A stretch of DNA of 64,000 bases from the NCBI GenBank assembly GCA_903909605.1, contig CAIVWH010000023.1, positions 33,134-97,133 on the forward strand, read 5' to 3'. The translations under genes were made by a program, and so were the position numbers. Positions within the stretch are counted from its first letter, which is position 1. Every line of letters begins with the position of its first letter. Of this stretch, positions 36,118 through 44,911 are shown piece by piece. Source of the DNA: an uncultured Micrococcales bacterium. Its GTDB lineage: Bacteria > Actinomycetota > Actinomycetes > Actinomycetales > Microbacteriaceae. The notes beneath the pieces were generated by a model. That model was given only the letters and a program-made list of their open reading frames with translations. It was not told where the DNA came from and did no database searches.

Positions 36118-36214
36118 GCACACCTCGGTTTCACAAGAAGTTTATCTTTGGAGCAGCGAAACAGCGCCTAGCGCTAGACGGCTCGCCTTGCTAATCTCGT
36201 GTAGTTAGTTCTTT

Positions 36215-36297
36215 GCGCAAGTGGCGAAATGGCAGACGCGCTGGCTTCAGGTGTCAGTGCCTTCACGGGCGTGCGGGTTCAAGTCCCGCCTTGCGCA
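36215..36297 (+). tRNA. tRNA-Leu (anticodon CAG)
   Basis: The acceptor stem GCGCAAG pairs with CTTGCGC; the anticodon stem CTGGC/GTCAG encloses the loop TTCAGGT (CAG at its centre). A long variable arm and GGTTCAAGTCC T-loop follow. The CCA end is not encoded. A tRNA-Leu at this position also follows fhaA in mycobacteria. Confidence 0.96.
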
Positions 36298-36300
36298 CAA

Positions 36301-36330
36301 AGACCCCGAGTTTTCGGGGTCTTTTTTCTT
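36301..36330 (+). terminator. Rho-independent terminator after tRNA-Leu
   Basis: Stem AGACCCCGA / TCGGGGTCT with a GTTT loop, followed by TTTTTTCTT. Confidence 0.93.
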
Positions 36331-36436
36331 TAAGGCTCCGAGTTGCCTGACAGCATCCTTGATAAACGCTGTTTCACAGGGTTCTGCTCAGGTTCGATTC
36401 ATACCTTCATGGTGTCCCTGGATGAAAGGAACTGAC

Positions 36437-36961
36437 ATGGATAAGAAACTCGGAACCAAGATCGCCGCCGCCGGCGCTGGTCTCATTGCTGTGGCTGGCA
36501 TCGCGATTGCATCGCCTTCGCTTGCCGCCACCCACTCGACCAGCTCTTCGAGCACCCCTTCTGCTACCGGCGCCCCTAGCTTTGGCAACGGCGGCGGTCA
36601 GGGCGACAACGACGGCGACGGACCACGCGGTGGCCACGGCCACGGCGACTTCGGCTTTGACGTCAACGCAACCCCGCAGACGGTTACCGTGAACGTGCCC
36701 AACGACGGCAAGACCTACATGCTGGTCGTCACCGAGGCCGCACCAACCCCACCGGCAAACTCGGGAACCAGCACTACCGCTCCGGCTCCTAAGGCTCACA
36801 GCGAGGCCATCGCCATTACCGGCACCGGCACTCAGACCGTGACCCTGCCTCCTGTGCACCCAGGGTCATTCACCTTGAAGCTCGTGGCAGTTACCGGATC
36901 GGCTGTCTCGGGCACCATCGGAACCGATGGCAAGCTCACCTCACCAATCACCGTTGGCTAG
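36437..36961 (+). CDS. Exported protein of unknown function, Ser/Thr- and Gly-rich
   Basis: This 174-residue protein has a signal peptide (MDKKLGTKIAAAGAGLIAVA) ending near ASPSLAA. A Ser/Thr/Gly/His-rich stretch (about 32-75, with GDNDGDGPRGGHGHGDFGFD) follows, then a beta-rich domain with TVTVNVPNDGKTYMLVVTEA and TQTVTLPPVHPGSFTLKLV. No family is recognised. GAAAGGA lies 7 nt before the ATG. It is a single-gene unit between two terminators. The Asp/His-rich stretch could bind metal. Confidence 0.75.
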   Translation: MDKKLGTKIAAAGAGLIAVAGIAIASPSLAATHSTSSSSTPSATGAPSFGNGGGQGDNDGDGPRGGHGHGDFGFDVNATPQTVTVNVPNDGKTYMLVVTEAAPTPPANSGTSTTAPAPKAHSEAIAITGTGTQTVTLPPVHPGSFTLKLVAVTGSAVSGTIGTDGKLTSPITVG

Positions 36962-37005
36962 CCAGCGGAGCAACTTTCTTCATTGCAATCCCTCCTTAGT
37001 TGAGC

Positions 37006-37033
37006 AAAGGCCCCCGAGAAATCGGGGGCCTTT
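37006..37033 (+). terminator. Strong hairpin terminator after the exported protein gene
   Basis: A 12-bp perfect stem, AAAGGCCCCCGA / TCGGGGGCCTTT with a GAAA loop, is followed by a weak T run. It may also end the convergent trhO transcript, which comes from the other side. Confidence 0.85.
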
Positions 37034-37090
37034 GTGCTTCAAGGGTTCGGGTTGCTGAAACGGCTAGTTAGCCGGCCTTGTTCATCGGCG

Positions 37091-37999
37091 CTAGCCGACC
37101 ATATTCTTTGTGCGGCCTCGAGTGTGGCTGTCTTTGCAGTCGAGGTTCTCAGCCTTTGCCGCGCAAGCGTCGCAGAGCAAGACAAGATCTTTGCAGGCAG
37201 GGTTGGCACAGTTGCGGAACGAATTGGTTGCCCCGCCGCACGCCTCGCACTCGCCGATGACTTTGGCCTCGTCGCTGAAGTCCATCACCATGCGGTTGTC
37301 GAAGATGTAGAGCGAGCCCTCCCAGAGACCCTTGTCTTTGAATTGCTCACCGTAGCGAACGATGCCGCCCTGAATTTGGTAAACCTCTTTGAAGCCGCGG
37401 TTGATCATCACTGCAGAAAGAATTTCGCAGCGAATGCCGCCGGTGCAGTAGGTGACAATCGGCTTGTCTTTGAGGTGGTCGTACTTGCCGCTCTCGAGTT
37501 CGGCAACGAAGTCGTGAGTCGTGTCGACATCTGGAACCACAGCGTTCTTGAACTTGCCGATCTTTGCCTCAAAAGCATTGCGCCCATCGAAGAAGACGAC
37601 ATCGTCGCCGCGTTCGGCAACCAGCTGATTTACCTGTGCGGGCTTGAGGTGCTTGCCGCCATTGGTGACACCGTTCTTATCGACCAGAACCTCATCCGGG
37701 GTCTGGAAGGCGACAAGTTCTTTGCGGTTCTTGACGCTCAGTCGCGGAAACTCGTCGCCCGTGCCGTCAGACCATTTGAAGTCGATCTTGCCGAAGCCCG
37801 GGTATTCCTTGGTGGCTCGCACGTACTTCTTTAGGTCACTCATATTGCCGCCCAGGGTGCCGTTGATGCCGTGCTTTGACACCAGGATGCGCCCCTTCAG
37901 GCCCAACGCCTCGCAAAGGGTGCGCTGCCAGAGTTTGAGCGCCTCTGGGTCGGCGACAGGCGCGAAGCCGTAATAAAGAATGACTTTTTGGAGTTCCAC
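37091..37999 (-). CDS. trhO: tRNA uridine(34) hydroxylase TrhO (rhodanese family)
   Basis: This 302-residue protein has an N-terminal ferredoxin-like domain ([12 protein letters not shown]), a central rhodanese domain with the catalytic Cys in [11 protein letters not shown], and a Cys-rich C-terminal zinc region ([23 protein letters not shown]). It hydroxylates U34 of certain tRNAs. The start is GTG at 37999; TAAACT ends 7 nt upstream (leaderless). Its -10 overlaps the -10 of the divergent peptidase gene. Confidence 0.95.
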   Translation of the reverse strand: MELQKVILYYGFAPVADPEALKLWQRTLCEALGLKGRILVSKHGINGTLGGNMSDLKKYVRATKEYPGFGKIDFKWSDGTGDEFPRLSVKNRKELVAFQTPDEVLVDKNGVTNGGKHLKPAQVNQLVAERGDDVVFFDGRNAFEAKIGKFKNAVVPDVDTTHDFVAELESGKYDHLKDKPIVTYCTGGIRCEILSAVMINRGFKEVYQIQGGIVRYGEQFKDKGLWEGSLYIFDNRMVMDFSDEAKVIGECEACGGATNSFRNCANPACKDLVLLCDACAAKAENLDCKDSHTRGRTKNMVG

Positions 38000-38022
38000 G
38001 AAAAAAAGTTTAGCCTTGCCCT

Positions 38023-39987
38023 ATGACTATCAAGCCAGGCCTAGACCTCCACACCTTCGACCAGAGCGTTCGCCCGCAGGATGACCTCTTCAAGCACACA
38101 AACGGAAAGTGGCTTGACGAGGTGCCGATCCCTGAAGACCAGGCCACCTATGGCTCGTTCATGATTCTTCGCGATCTCAGCGAAGAGCGCGTTCGCGAAA
38201 TTCTCGAAGAGGCAGCGGCAAATCCGCAACCTGGAGTCAGCCAAAAGATTGGTGACATGTACGGTTCGTTCTTGGATGAGTCGCAGGTGAACGCACTCGG
38301 CGGCAAACCCATCCAAGCCGACCTTGAGCGCATTGCTGCGATCACTAACCTTGGCGATCTCACCAAGCTGATTGGCGAACTTTCGGTGCAGGGTATCGAC
38401 TCGGTGTTCGGCATGTATGTCAACAACGACCCGGGTAACCCAGAGCGTTACCTCGTCAACATTTACCAGGGCGGCCTCGGCTTGCCAGATGAGTCTTACT
38501 ACCGCGAAGAGAAGTACGCAGAGTTCCGCGAGTCATATGTTCCATACATCACCAAGATGTTCGAACTTGCAGGTTGGAGCGCCGGCGATGCTGCGGCTGC
38601 GGCGAAGCACGTTTACGAATTTGAGAGCACTCTGGCCAAGCACCACTGGAACGTCGTTGACTCACGCGACGCCGAGAAGACATACAACCTTCGCGCGTTC
38701 GATGCGTTGAAGAAACTCAGCGGGCAATTCGACTGGTCGCAGTGGTTGGCAGGCGCGAAACTTGAGCAGCGCATCCTTGATGAGGTCGTTGTCATGATGC
38801 CGTCGTTCTTGGAGGGGCTCGACTCGGTTTACAACCACGACAACCTTGCCGCCGTGAAACTCTGGTTGCAGTTCAACGTGATCAACCAGATGGCACCATA
38901 TTTGAGCGATGACTTTGTGAACACTCGTTTCGATTTCTATGGCAAGAAGCTCACCGGTCAACCACAGTTGCGAGCACGCTGGAAGCGCGCGGTGCAGGCG
39001 GTCGAAGGGGCACTCGGCGAGGCCGTCGGCGAGATTTACGTGCAGAAGTACTTTCCACCTGCCGCCAAGGCGCGCATGGATGGTCTGGTCGCCAACCTGA
39101 TTGACGCATACCGCGACAGCATTCTTGACCTTGACTGGATGGGCGAGGAGACCAAGCGCAAGGCGCTGGTGAAGCTCGAGAAGTTCACCCCGAAGATCGG
39201 CTACCCGGTCAAGTGGCGCGATTACTCGACCCTCGAGATCGATCGCAACGACCTGGTAGGCAACATCCGCCGCGTTGCTGCCTTCCAGACCGCTCGCGAG
39301 GTTGCCAAGATTGGCTCGCCGATTGACCGCGATGAGTGGTTCATGACCCCGCAGACGGTCAACGCCTATTACAACCCGGGCTTCAACGAAATCGTGTTCC
39401 CGGCTTCGATTCTGCAGCCGCCATTCTTCAGCTTGGATGCGGATGACGCAGTGAACTACGGCGCAATTGGCGCGGTCATCGGTCACGAGATTGGTCACGG
39501 CTTTGATGACCAGGGGTCGAAGTATGACGGCGATGGTGCGCTGATTTCGTGGTGGACTGACGCTGACCGCGAGGCCTTCGAGAAGCGCACCGGTTCGCTG
39601 ATTGCTCAGTACAACGAGCTATCGCCGGCACAGCTCTCTGACGACTACAAGGTAAATGGTGAACTCACCATCGGTGAGAACATCGGCGACCTCGGTGGCC
39701 TGTCGATTGCCTACAAGGCGTACATCAAATCGCTAGGCGGAGCTGAGGCACCAGTCATCGATGGCTACACCGGACCGCAGCGCTTCTTCCTGTCTTGGGG
39801 TCAGGCCTGGCGCGGAAAGGGTCGCGACGAGATTGTCATTCAGCGACTCGCCACCGACCCGCACTCACCAAACGAATTCCGCTGCAACCAGATCGTTCGC
39901 AACATCCACGCCTTCTATGAGGCGTTTGATGTGACCGAGAACGATGCTGCTTGGTTGGCTGAAGAGCACCGCGTCACCATCTGGTAA
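38023..39987 (+). CDS. pepO: M13-family zinc metallopeptidase (PepO/neprilysin-like)
   Basis: This 654-residue peptidase has the zinc site HExxH in VIGHEIGHGFDDQG (about residue 488), the third ligand in GENIGDLGGLS, and NAYYNPGFNEIVFPASIL upstream. The length is normal for bacterial M13. It has no signal peptide, so it is probably a cytosolic oligopeptidase. TAGCCT lies 6 nt before the ATG (leaderless). The thioesterase gene follows after 26 nt. Confidence 0.96.
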   Translation: MTIKPGLDLHTFDQSVRPQDDLFKHTNGKWLDEVPIPEDQATYGSFMILRDLSEERVREILEEAAANPQPGVSQKIGDMYGSFLDESQVNALGGKPIQADLERIAAITNLGDLTKLIGELSVQGIDSVFGMYVNNDPGNPERYLVNIYQGGLGLPDESYYREEKYAEFRESYVPYITKMFELAGWSAGDAAAAAKHVYEFESTLAKHHWNVVDSRDAEKTYNLRAFDALKKLSGQFDWSQWLAGAKLEQRILDEVVVMMPSFLEGLDSVYNHDNLAAVKLWLQFNVINQMAPYLSDDFVNTRFDFYGKKLTGQPQLRARWKRAVQAVEGALGEAVGEIYVQKYFPPAAKARMDGLVANLIDAYRDSILDLDWMGEETKRKALVKLEKFTPKIGYPVKWRDYSTLEIDRNDLVGNIRRVAAFQTAREVAKIGSPIDRDEWFMTPQTVNAYYNPGFNEIVFPASILQPPFFSLDADDAVNYGAIGAVIGHEIGHGFDDQGSKYDGDGALISWWTDADREAFEKRTGSLIAQYNELSPAQLSDDYKVNGELTIGENIGDLGGLSIAYKAYIKSLGGAEAPVIDGYTGPQRFFLSWGQAWRGKGRDEIVIQRLATDPHSPNEFRCNQIVRNIHAFYEAFDVTENDAAWLAEEHRVTIW

Positions 39988-40013
39988 TCGCAAACTATTT
40001 ACTGAGGTAGACG

Positions 40014-40562
40014 ATGAATCTTTGGTGGCGCCTGTTTTGGGAGACAATCACCTGGCGTTTTCGCACTAAGAAAGAAATCGGCGATCTCGGTGTTCGCACA
40101 TTTCGAGTGTGGCCAACCGATCTAGACATCTTTGCGCACATGAACAATGGTGTGTTCGTGCAACTGCTCGACCTCGGTCGCTACGACCTATCACTGCGTT
40201 CGCACGCCTGGCAACGCTGGAAGAAGCAGGGCTGGTATGCGGTTGTTGTTGCAGAAAACATCACGTTCAGAAAATCACTCATGCCATGGATGACCTTCCA
40301 GCTTGAAACCAAACTTGTCGGCTGGGATAGCGAGGCCTTCTACTTCGAGCAGCGCTTCACTGCTCGCGGCGAGATTTATGCAAAGGCGATCGTGCGCATT
40401 CGCTTCTTGAAGCGTGCGGGTGGCTCGGTGAAGACCGCCGAGGTGTTTGCAAGTAAGCCTTGGGTCGGCCCGGAGCCGGTGCTGCCAAAGTGGGTTAGCG
40501 ACTGGGCAAAAGCCTCGCTGCTGCCACGCCTGCATGAAGACGCAACCTCGACCTGGAACTAG
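40014..40562 (+). CDS. Hotdog-fold (4HBT) acyl-CoA thioesterase family protein
   Basis: This 182-residue protein has a central hotdog domain with RVWPTDLDIFAHMNNGVFVQ, in which DxxxHMNN is the 4HBT active-site pattern, and AENITFRKSLMPWM on the next strand. It probably hydrolyses an acyl-CoA; the substrate is unknown. GAGGTAG lies 3-7 nt before the ATG. It is probably co-transcribed with pepO. It converges on apbE, 21 bp away. Confidence 0.85.
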   Translation: MNLWWRLFWETITWRFRTKKEIGDLGVRTFRVWPTDLDIFAHMNNGVFVQLLDLGRYDLSLRSHAWQRWKKQGWYAVVVAENITFRKSLMPWMTFQLETKLVGWDSEAFYFEQRFTARGEIYAKAIVRIRFLKRAGGSVKTAEVFASKPWVGPEPVLPKWVSDWAKASLLPRLHEDATSTWN

Positions 40563-40583
40563 CCGCTGGCTGAAGCCCAGCAG

Positions 40584-41372
40584 CTACTTGGCAAGCAGGG
40601 CTTGGAATCCAGGCGTCGCAGCCAGTTGCCCATCGGCAAGCACGGCAAGTGCCTCGATGTCTTGTTGCGCGTGAAGGCGCCGCATTGAGTCGATGCCTTC
40701 CGCATAGGCTGCAGTTGCCCAAATATCGGCGGTAACGATGTCTCTGGCAATCACGGTGATCTGTTGCAGGGCCTTCGCCGGATCGAGCTCGGGGTTCTTA
40801 GGGTTCCAGATGTGCGAGCCGCGCTCTGCTGATCCACTGGTTGCAACTCCGCGATACACGGTGCCTCGCAAGTCAATCACGGCAAGTGCGCCAGAGTCCT
40901 CACTCGCAATTGAAACGGGCTTGGAAATTCCGACTCGCCACGACTCTTCGTCGGTGGTTCCATCGGCAATAAAAACATCTCCACCGGCATTCAGCGTGAA
41001 GTCATCGATGCCATCAGCAACCATCGAATCGGCGGCCCGTTTTGCCGCCCAAGACTTAACCAGTCCACTCGGGTCAAAGGTGTTCTGCGGGGTGAACGCG
41101 CAGAACCAACCACCGGTGAGTTTCTGGAGGCGTTCGCACTCATCCCAGATTTCGGCAACTATGTGAGGCAACTTGTCTAGCGAGGTTTTGCCGGCGGCTA
41201 ATTGCGAAACAGGCGAATCTGGTTTGTACAGCGAGAAGGTCTCGTCGGCCTCGTGCATGATTGCGCAGGCCGCTTCGATTGCCGAGTTAGTAGCGGTCGA
41301 TTCCAGGCGGCTGATGCCGCGAAAGCTAAAGCCCGTGCCCATTGCAAGCTCAATATGATCGAATCGATTCAC
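40584..41372 (-). CDS. apbE: FAD:protein FMN transferase ApbE
   Basis: This 262-residue enzyme covalently attaches FMN to Thr in the motif of FMN-binding domains. Signatures seen: FTLNAGGDVFIADG, VATSGSAERGSHIWNPK and ARDIVTADIWATAAY. No signal peptide or lipobox is visible at the chosen ATG, which starts MNRFDHIELAMGTGFSFRG. It is somewhat shorter than most ApbE (about 300-350). It is the last gene of an operon with two FMN-binding proteins, its likely substrates. Confidence 0.93.
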   Translation of the reverse strand: MNRFDHIELAMGTGFSFRGISRLESTATNSAIEAACAIMHEADETFSLYKPDSPVSQLAAGKTSLDKLPHIVAEIWDECERLQKLTGGWFCAFTPQNTFDPSGLVKSWAAKRAADSMVADGIDDFTLNAGGDVFIADGTTDEESWRVGISKPVSIASEDSGALAVIDLRGTVYRGVATSGSAERGSHIWNPKNPELDPAKALQQITVIARDIVTADIWATAAYAEGIDSMRRLHAQQDIEALAVLADGQLAATPGFQALLAK

Positions 41373-41408
41373 AGGGCTCGCTTCCGCTCGGGTGTTCGGC
41401 TACTAATC

Positions 41409-41888
41409 TCAGAGCTTCGAGATTGCGCTATCCAGGGCCTGCTTGAAAGCGCTGGTGGTATAGGTCGCGCCACTGAGGTTACCGAAGTTGCTGCCGTTGG
41501 CAGTAATCGCATCGGTGACCAGGTAGCTAAATGCTTGGTCGCGGCCGGCAGATGCCTGAGCCTGGATGAGATTTACCGCGGTGATCTTTCCGTTCGCCTT
41601 CGTGACAGAAACCTGCACCGTGCCGAAGCGGTAACTGATTGCATCACCGGTAGCGGTTTTGGCTGCGCCGCTGGCCGAGCCAGAGTTGCTTGTTCCCGAG
41701 TTGCTGGTTGAGCCGGCCCCTGCGGCGGTGTTGCCGGCAGCCGAGCTTGCGGTTGGGGTGTTGTGGTTCAAGAGGCCGATGGCTCCAGCGGCACTCAGGC
41801 CGAGCAGAGCAACCGCCTGCAACACTCCACGCGACTTGCGTGGTTTGATCGCGTTGACGGTCTTTACTTCGCGGCTAGAACTTTGCAA
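41409..41888 (-). CDS. Exported FMN-binding domain protein 2 (ApbE substrate)
   Basis: This protein is about 159 residues long. A membrane anchor or signal (LQAVALLGLSAAGAIGLL) is followed by an Ala/Ser/Gly-rich linker and an FMN-binding domain. FGTVQVSVTKANGKITAV opens the domain, and LSGATYTTSAFKQALDSAI carries the SGAT flavinylation motif, where FMN is linked to Thr. The start is TTG at 41888 because GGAG lies 7 nt upstream; an in-frame GTG at 41939 has no ribosome-binding site. It overlaps the previous gene by 14 nt. It is a paralogue of that gene. Confidence 0.85.
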   Translation of the reverse strand: MQSSSREVKTVNAIKPRKSRGVLQAVALLGLSAAGAIGLLNHNTPTASSAAGNTAAGAGSTSNSGTSNSGSASGAAKTATGDAISYRFGTVQVSVTKANGKITAVNLIQAQASAGRDQAFSYLVTDAITANGSNFGNLSGATYTTSAFKQALDSAISKL

Positions 41889-42516
41889 GAGCTGACTCCA
41901 ATGATTGTTTGAATGCGTTTGTTGTGTAGGTTGCGCCACTCAGGTTTGCGAAGTTGGCGCTGTTTGCCGCCACCGCATACTGAATGAGGTATGGGAATGC
42001 TGCATCGCGGCCGTGACTCGCGTTTGCCTGCAGCATTGTGATGTTGGTGATTTTGCCGTTTGCCTTGGTCACCGACACCTGAACCACGCCGAAGCCCGAC
42101 TCAACTGGGCTTCCGCTCTTGGTCACGCTTGCGGCACCGGTCGTGTCTGTGGTTGAACCAGTCGTGCCCGAAGCCGAACCAGAGTTTGTCGAACTGCTCG
42201 ATGTGTCCGAACCGTTTGATGAGCTAGAACCGGTCGAGGTGCTACTTGAAGAGCCACTAGCTGAAGTCTTAGTGCTGTGCTTAGTAGCGCTCTTGCTTGG
42301 AGTTGGCGACGACTGCGACCCTGACGAACTTGAGCCGGGGTTAGTGGTTTCGCTTCCAGCGCTGGTTGCTGAGCTGCCAGAGTTCGACGAGTTGATCGGA
42401 GCTGGGGCAGCGAAGCCACCGCTGGAAACTGCAGTGGCCGACTGGCCCAGGTACCAGGATGCGCCGAGCACACCAAGAGTGATGACTCCGATTGTCGATT
42501 TGGTTGACTGTCTCAC
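41875..42516 (-). CDS. Exported FMN-binding domain protein 1 (ApbE substrate)
   Basis: This 213-residue protein has an N-terminal signal or anchor (STIGVITLGVLGASWYLG), a long Ser/Thr/Gly linker of about 80 residues, and a C-terminal FMN-binding domain with FGVVQVSVTKANGKITNI and LSGATYTTNAFKQSLESAL. SGAT is the motif for covalent FMN. The start is GTG at 42516: GAGGAG lies 8 nt upstream, and the codon overlaps the reductase stop by 4 nt. The linker would hold the flavin domain away from the membrane. Confidence 0.88.
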   Translation of the reverse strand: MRQSTKSTIGVITLGVLGASWYLGQSATAVSSGGFAAPAPINSSNSGSSATSAGSETTNPGSSSSGSQSSPTPSKSATKHSTKTSASGSSSSTSTGSSSSNGSDTSSSSTNSGSASGTTGSTTDTTGAASVTKSGSPVESGFGVVQVSVTKANGKITNITMLQANASHGRDAAFPYLIQYAVAANSANFANLSGATYTTNAFKQSLESALAKF

Positions 42517-43934
42517 CAGGCAAACTCCTCTGCGTGAATCAATCGGTCTTCGGTACCAATTTCCTTCAGCGTCTTGATGACCGAGTGGGTCCACTGGGTG
42601 GGGCCACAAATGTAGACATCGCTGTTGCGAATGTCAGGCGCCATGTATTCAAAGCGCTCGCGGTCGGTACGGCGGTGCTCATCCACGTTCATCCATGAAG
42701 TGCCGATGCCACGTTTGCCATCAAGGATGTGCAGGTAGAAACCGCGGCGGCGAGCAATCTCGCGAACCTCATCGAGCAGCGATGCGTCGCCCTGATCGCG
42801 CAAGCGGTAGACGATGGTGACGTCGCCAGGGCGAGCGGCCATCGACTCTGCAAGCGCGCGGATTGGCGGAATGCCAATTCCGGCGGCCATCAGAACGACC
42901 TTCTCCTTGGTGCGACGGTCTTCGGTGAATACGCCGTATGGCCCTTCGAGCATCACGCGCGTGCCAGCTTTGAGGTGCTGCATCATCGCGGTGTCATCGC
43001 CGCGGTTGCCAATCGTGAAGCGCACAAAGTTTTCGTTTGGCGCAGCCGAGATTGAGAATGGGTGAGGCCTCCACCACTGTGATGGCGTCATGATGCGAAG
43101 CATGTAGAACTGACCTGCTTCACCTCCGAGAGTTGCAACCTTGCGGCCGGTCACATAAACCGAAACGGTGTCACTCGACTCGCGAACTACACCGGCGACT
43201 CGCACCGACGCGCGCATCGAGCGAAGCACAGGTCGTGCGACTCGGTACCACACGACGTTCACGAGAACGAAAAGATAGAACGCGATCCAGTAGACCTGCG
43301 CGATTGGCTTACCGGCGATGTCGTTGCCGGTTGAAAACTGGTGGGGTACTGCGGCAAGCACAGAACCATACGACAAAACGTGGATGAGGTACCAGGCTTC
43401 ATAGCTGATTGCCTTGCGTGCAAAGTTCAGCGAGGTAACGACCACTGCAACCATTAGCGCCAGTGCGAAGGTTCCGAACAACAAGTCTTGAATCTGCAGC
43501 ATTGCAAAGAATTCACTGACCACGTTCTTGCCATCGCCGATCGCATACTGCAGCACCGATGAGAAAAAGTGCGCGAGCACCAGGTAAAGAATTGGCTTGC
43601 CAAGTTTTTTGTGAGCGACGGTTGCCTTGTCTTGACCGTAGTAGTGGTCAATCCAAGGAATTCGCGAGACCAGAAGAATGTCGATCAGCAGTAGGTCGGT
43701 AGCCACGAGTGCCGTCAGGCGATCGATTGCGCTGGTGATGTTGAGGGCGCTGCTCAGGTCTTTGGCGCCACCATCGATGAAGAAGATTGCGGTAACGAAA
43801 ACCACGGTGGCCCAGGCAAGTGCCTCGATGATGTCCTGGCCGCGCTTGAGCTCGTTCCATTTGCGAACACCAAGGCGAATGCTGGTCTTGGGCTTGACCA
43901 AGATCAGTGGGCGCTTTGTGGTGGTTTGTTCCAT
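42513..43934 (-). CDS. Ferric-reductase-like transmembrane flavoprotein (NADPH-oxidase type)
   Basis: This 473-residue protein has about six transmembrane helices (about 40-245) with His residues in the positions of haem ligands of the ferric reductase domain (YLVLAHFFSSV, YLIHVLSYGSV). A cytosolic FAD/NAD(P)H module follows: RPHPFSISAAP for FAD, AAGIGIPPIRALAES for the pyridine nucleotide, CGPTQWTHSVI near the end. It would move electrons from NAD(P)H across the membrane. It heads the operon with two FMN-binding proteins and ApbE, the likely electron acceptors and their maturase. Confidence 0.92.
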   Translation of the reverse strand: MEQTTTKRPLILVKPKTSIRLGVRKWNELKRGQDIIEALAWATVVFVTAIFFIDGGAKDLSSALNITSAIDRLTALVATDLLLIDILLVSRIPWIDHYYGQDKATVAHKKLGKPILYLVLAHFFSSVLQYAIGDGKNVVSEFFAMLQIQDLLFGTFALALMVAVVVTSLNFARKAISYEAWYLIHVLSYGSVLAAVPHQFSTGNDIAGKPIAQVYWIAFYLFVLVNVVWYRVARPVLRSMRASVRVAGVVRESSDTVSVYVTGRKVATLGGEAGQFYMLRIMTPSQWWRPHPFSISAAPNENFVRFTIGNRGDDTAMMQHLKAGTRVMLEGPYGVFTEDRRTKEKVVLMAAGIGIPPIRALAESMAARPGDVTIVYRLRDQGDASLLDEVREIARRRGFYLHILDGKRGIGTSWMNVDEHRRTDRERFEYMAPDIRNSDVYICGPTQWTHSVIKTLKEIGTEDRLIHAEEFAW

Positions 43935-44031
43935 GCCTAGAGTCTGTTTAGCGTGCTTGGCAGAAGTCTGGGAACAAGCCGTAAGACCTCTGGGAGTCTG
44001 GGAGTTCTCGGGGTGGAGCTAGGGTGAAGCC

Positions 44032-44895
44032 ATGACAACACTGCCGTTGACCCGATCCTTCAAGGATACCCAGGGTGTCGAGATCACCGTATTCGAGTGG
44101 CCCGTGGCCCAGCCGCGTGCGGTCGTGCAGCTGGTGCACGGGCTTGGCGAGCATTCGCGGCGCTACGACCACGTGGCCGCCGCCCTGAACCGGGCTGGTT
44201 TCTCGGTTTACTCGGATGACCATCGAGGTCACGGTCAAACCGGCAAAGCCATGATTAGCGCGGGCATTACCAGCAAGCTAGGACCCCTCGGCCCCGGCGG
44301 CATGAGCGCAACCATGGCCGAGGTGCACCAGCTGACCGAACTGATTCGGGCCGAGAATCCGGCCACCCCGATCATCCTGTTTGGGCACTCGCTCGGGGCG
44401 ATGATGGCCCAGCGCCTGATCAATCGCCACCCGAGCGAATACTTCGGCGCAATTCTTAGCGGCTCGACCCTGCTGCTGCCCGGCGTAGTTCCGAGCGACG
44501 GCTTCAACAAACGCTGGGATGCCACCCCAGGCGGAAGCGGCAAGGAGTGGCTGTCGAGCGACCACCGCGTGGGCCACGCCTTCATGAGTGACCCGCTTTG
44601 TTTCCCAGATTCGGCAGCGAAGGCATTTGGTCTGGTGAACGCATCCAAGATTCTTGGCTTGCCCAGCCGGAAGCTCAGAAGCGACATGCCAATTTTGATT
44701 TTTGCCGGAAGTGAAGACCCGCTTGGCGCAGAGCGCGGCAACAAGATGTTGCTAAATGCTTATCGCCGTGCGGGGGTGCAAGACGTGACGCTGATCGTTT
44801 ATGAAGGTATGCGGCACGAGGCGCTAAATGAGATTAAAAGTGAAAAGGTCTTGGCCGATGTGATCGGCTGGATCAATCAGTCGCTTGAGGCCTAG
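44032..44895 (+). CDS. Alpha/beta hydrolase, monoacylglycerol-lipase/lysophospholipase type
   Basis: This 287-residue serine hydrolase has VVQLVHGLGEHSRRY for the oxyanion hole, the nucleophile in LFGHSLGAMMAQR, the catalytic Asp in FAGSEDPLG and His in EGMRHEALNE. It resembles monoacylglycerol lipase of the Hydrolase_4 family. It is cytosolic. TAGGGT lies 6 nt before the ATG (leaderless). Confidence 0.9.
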   Translation: MTTLPLTRSFKDTQGVEITVFEWPVAQPRAVVQLVHGLGEHSRRYDHVAAALNRAGFSVYSDDHRGHGQTGKAMISAGITSKLGPLGPGGMSATMAEVHQLTELIRAENPATPIILFGHSLGAMMAQRLINRHPSEYFGAILSGSTLLLPGVVPSDGFNKRWDATPGGSGKEWLSSDHRVGHAFMSDPLCFPDSAAKAFGLVNASKILGLPSRKLRSDMPILIFAGSEDPLGAERGNKMLLNAYRRAGVQDVTLIVYEGMRHEALNEIKSEKVLADVIGWINQSLEA

Positions 44896-44911
44896 GCCTG
44901 CTTGGGCTTGG

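Noticed and set aside
37034..37834. Plus-strand open frame of 266 codons opposite trhO
   Set aside because: trhO has complete catalytic motifs on the other strand; this frame has none.
38662..39498. Minus-strand open frame of 278 codons opposite the M13 peptidase
   Set aside because: Antisense shadow of a well-supported metallopeptidase gene.
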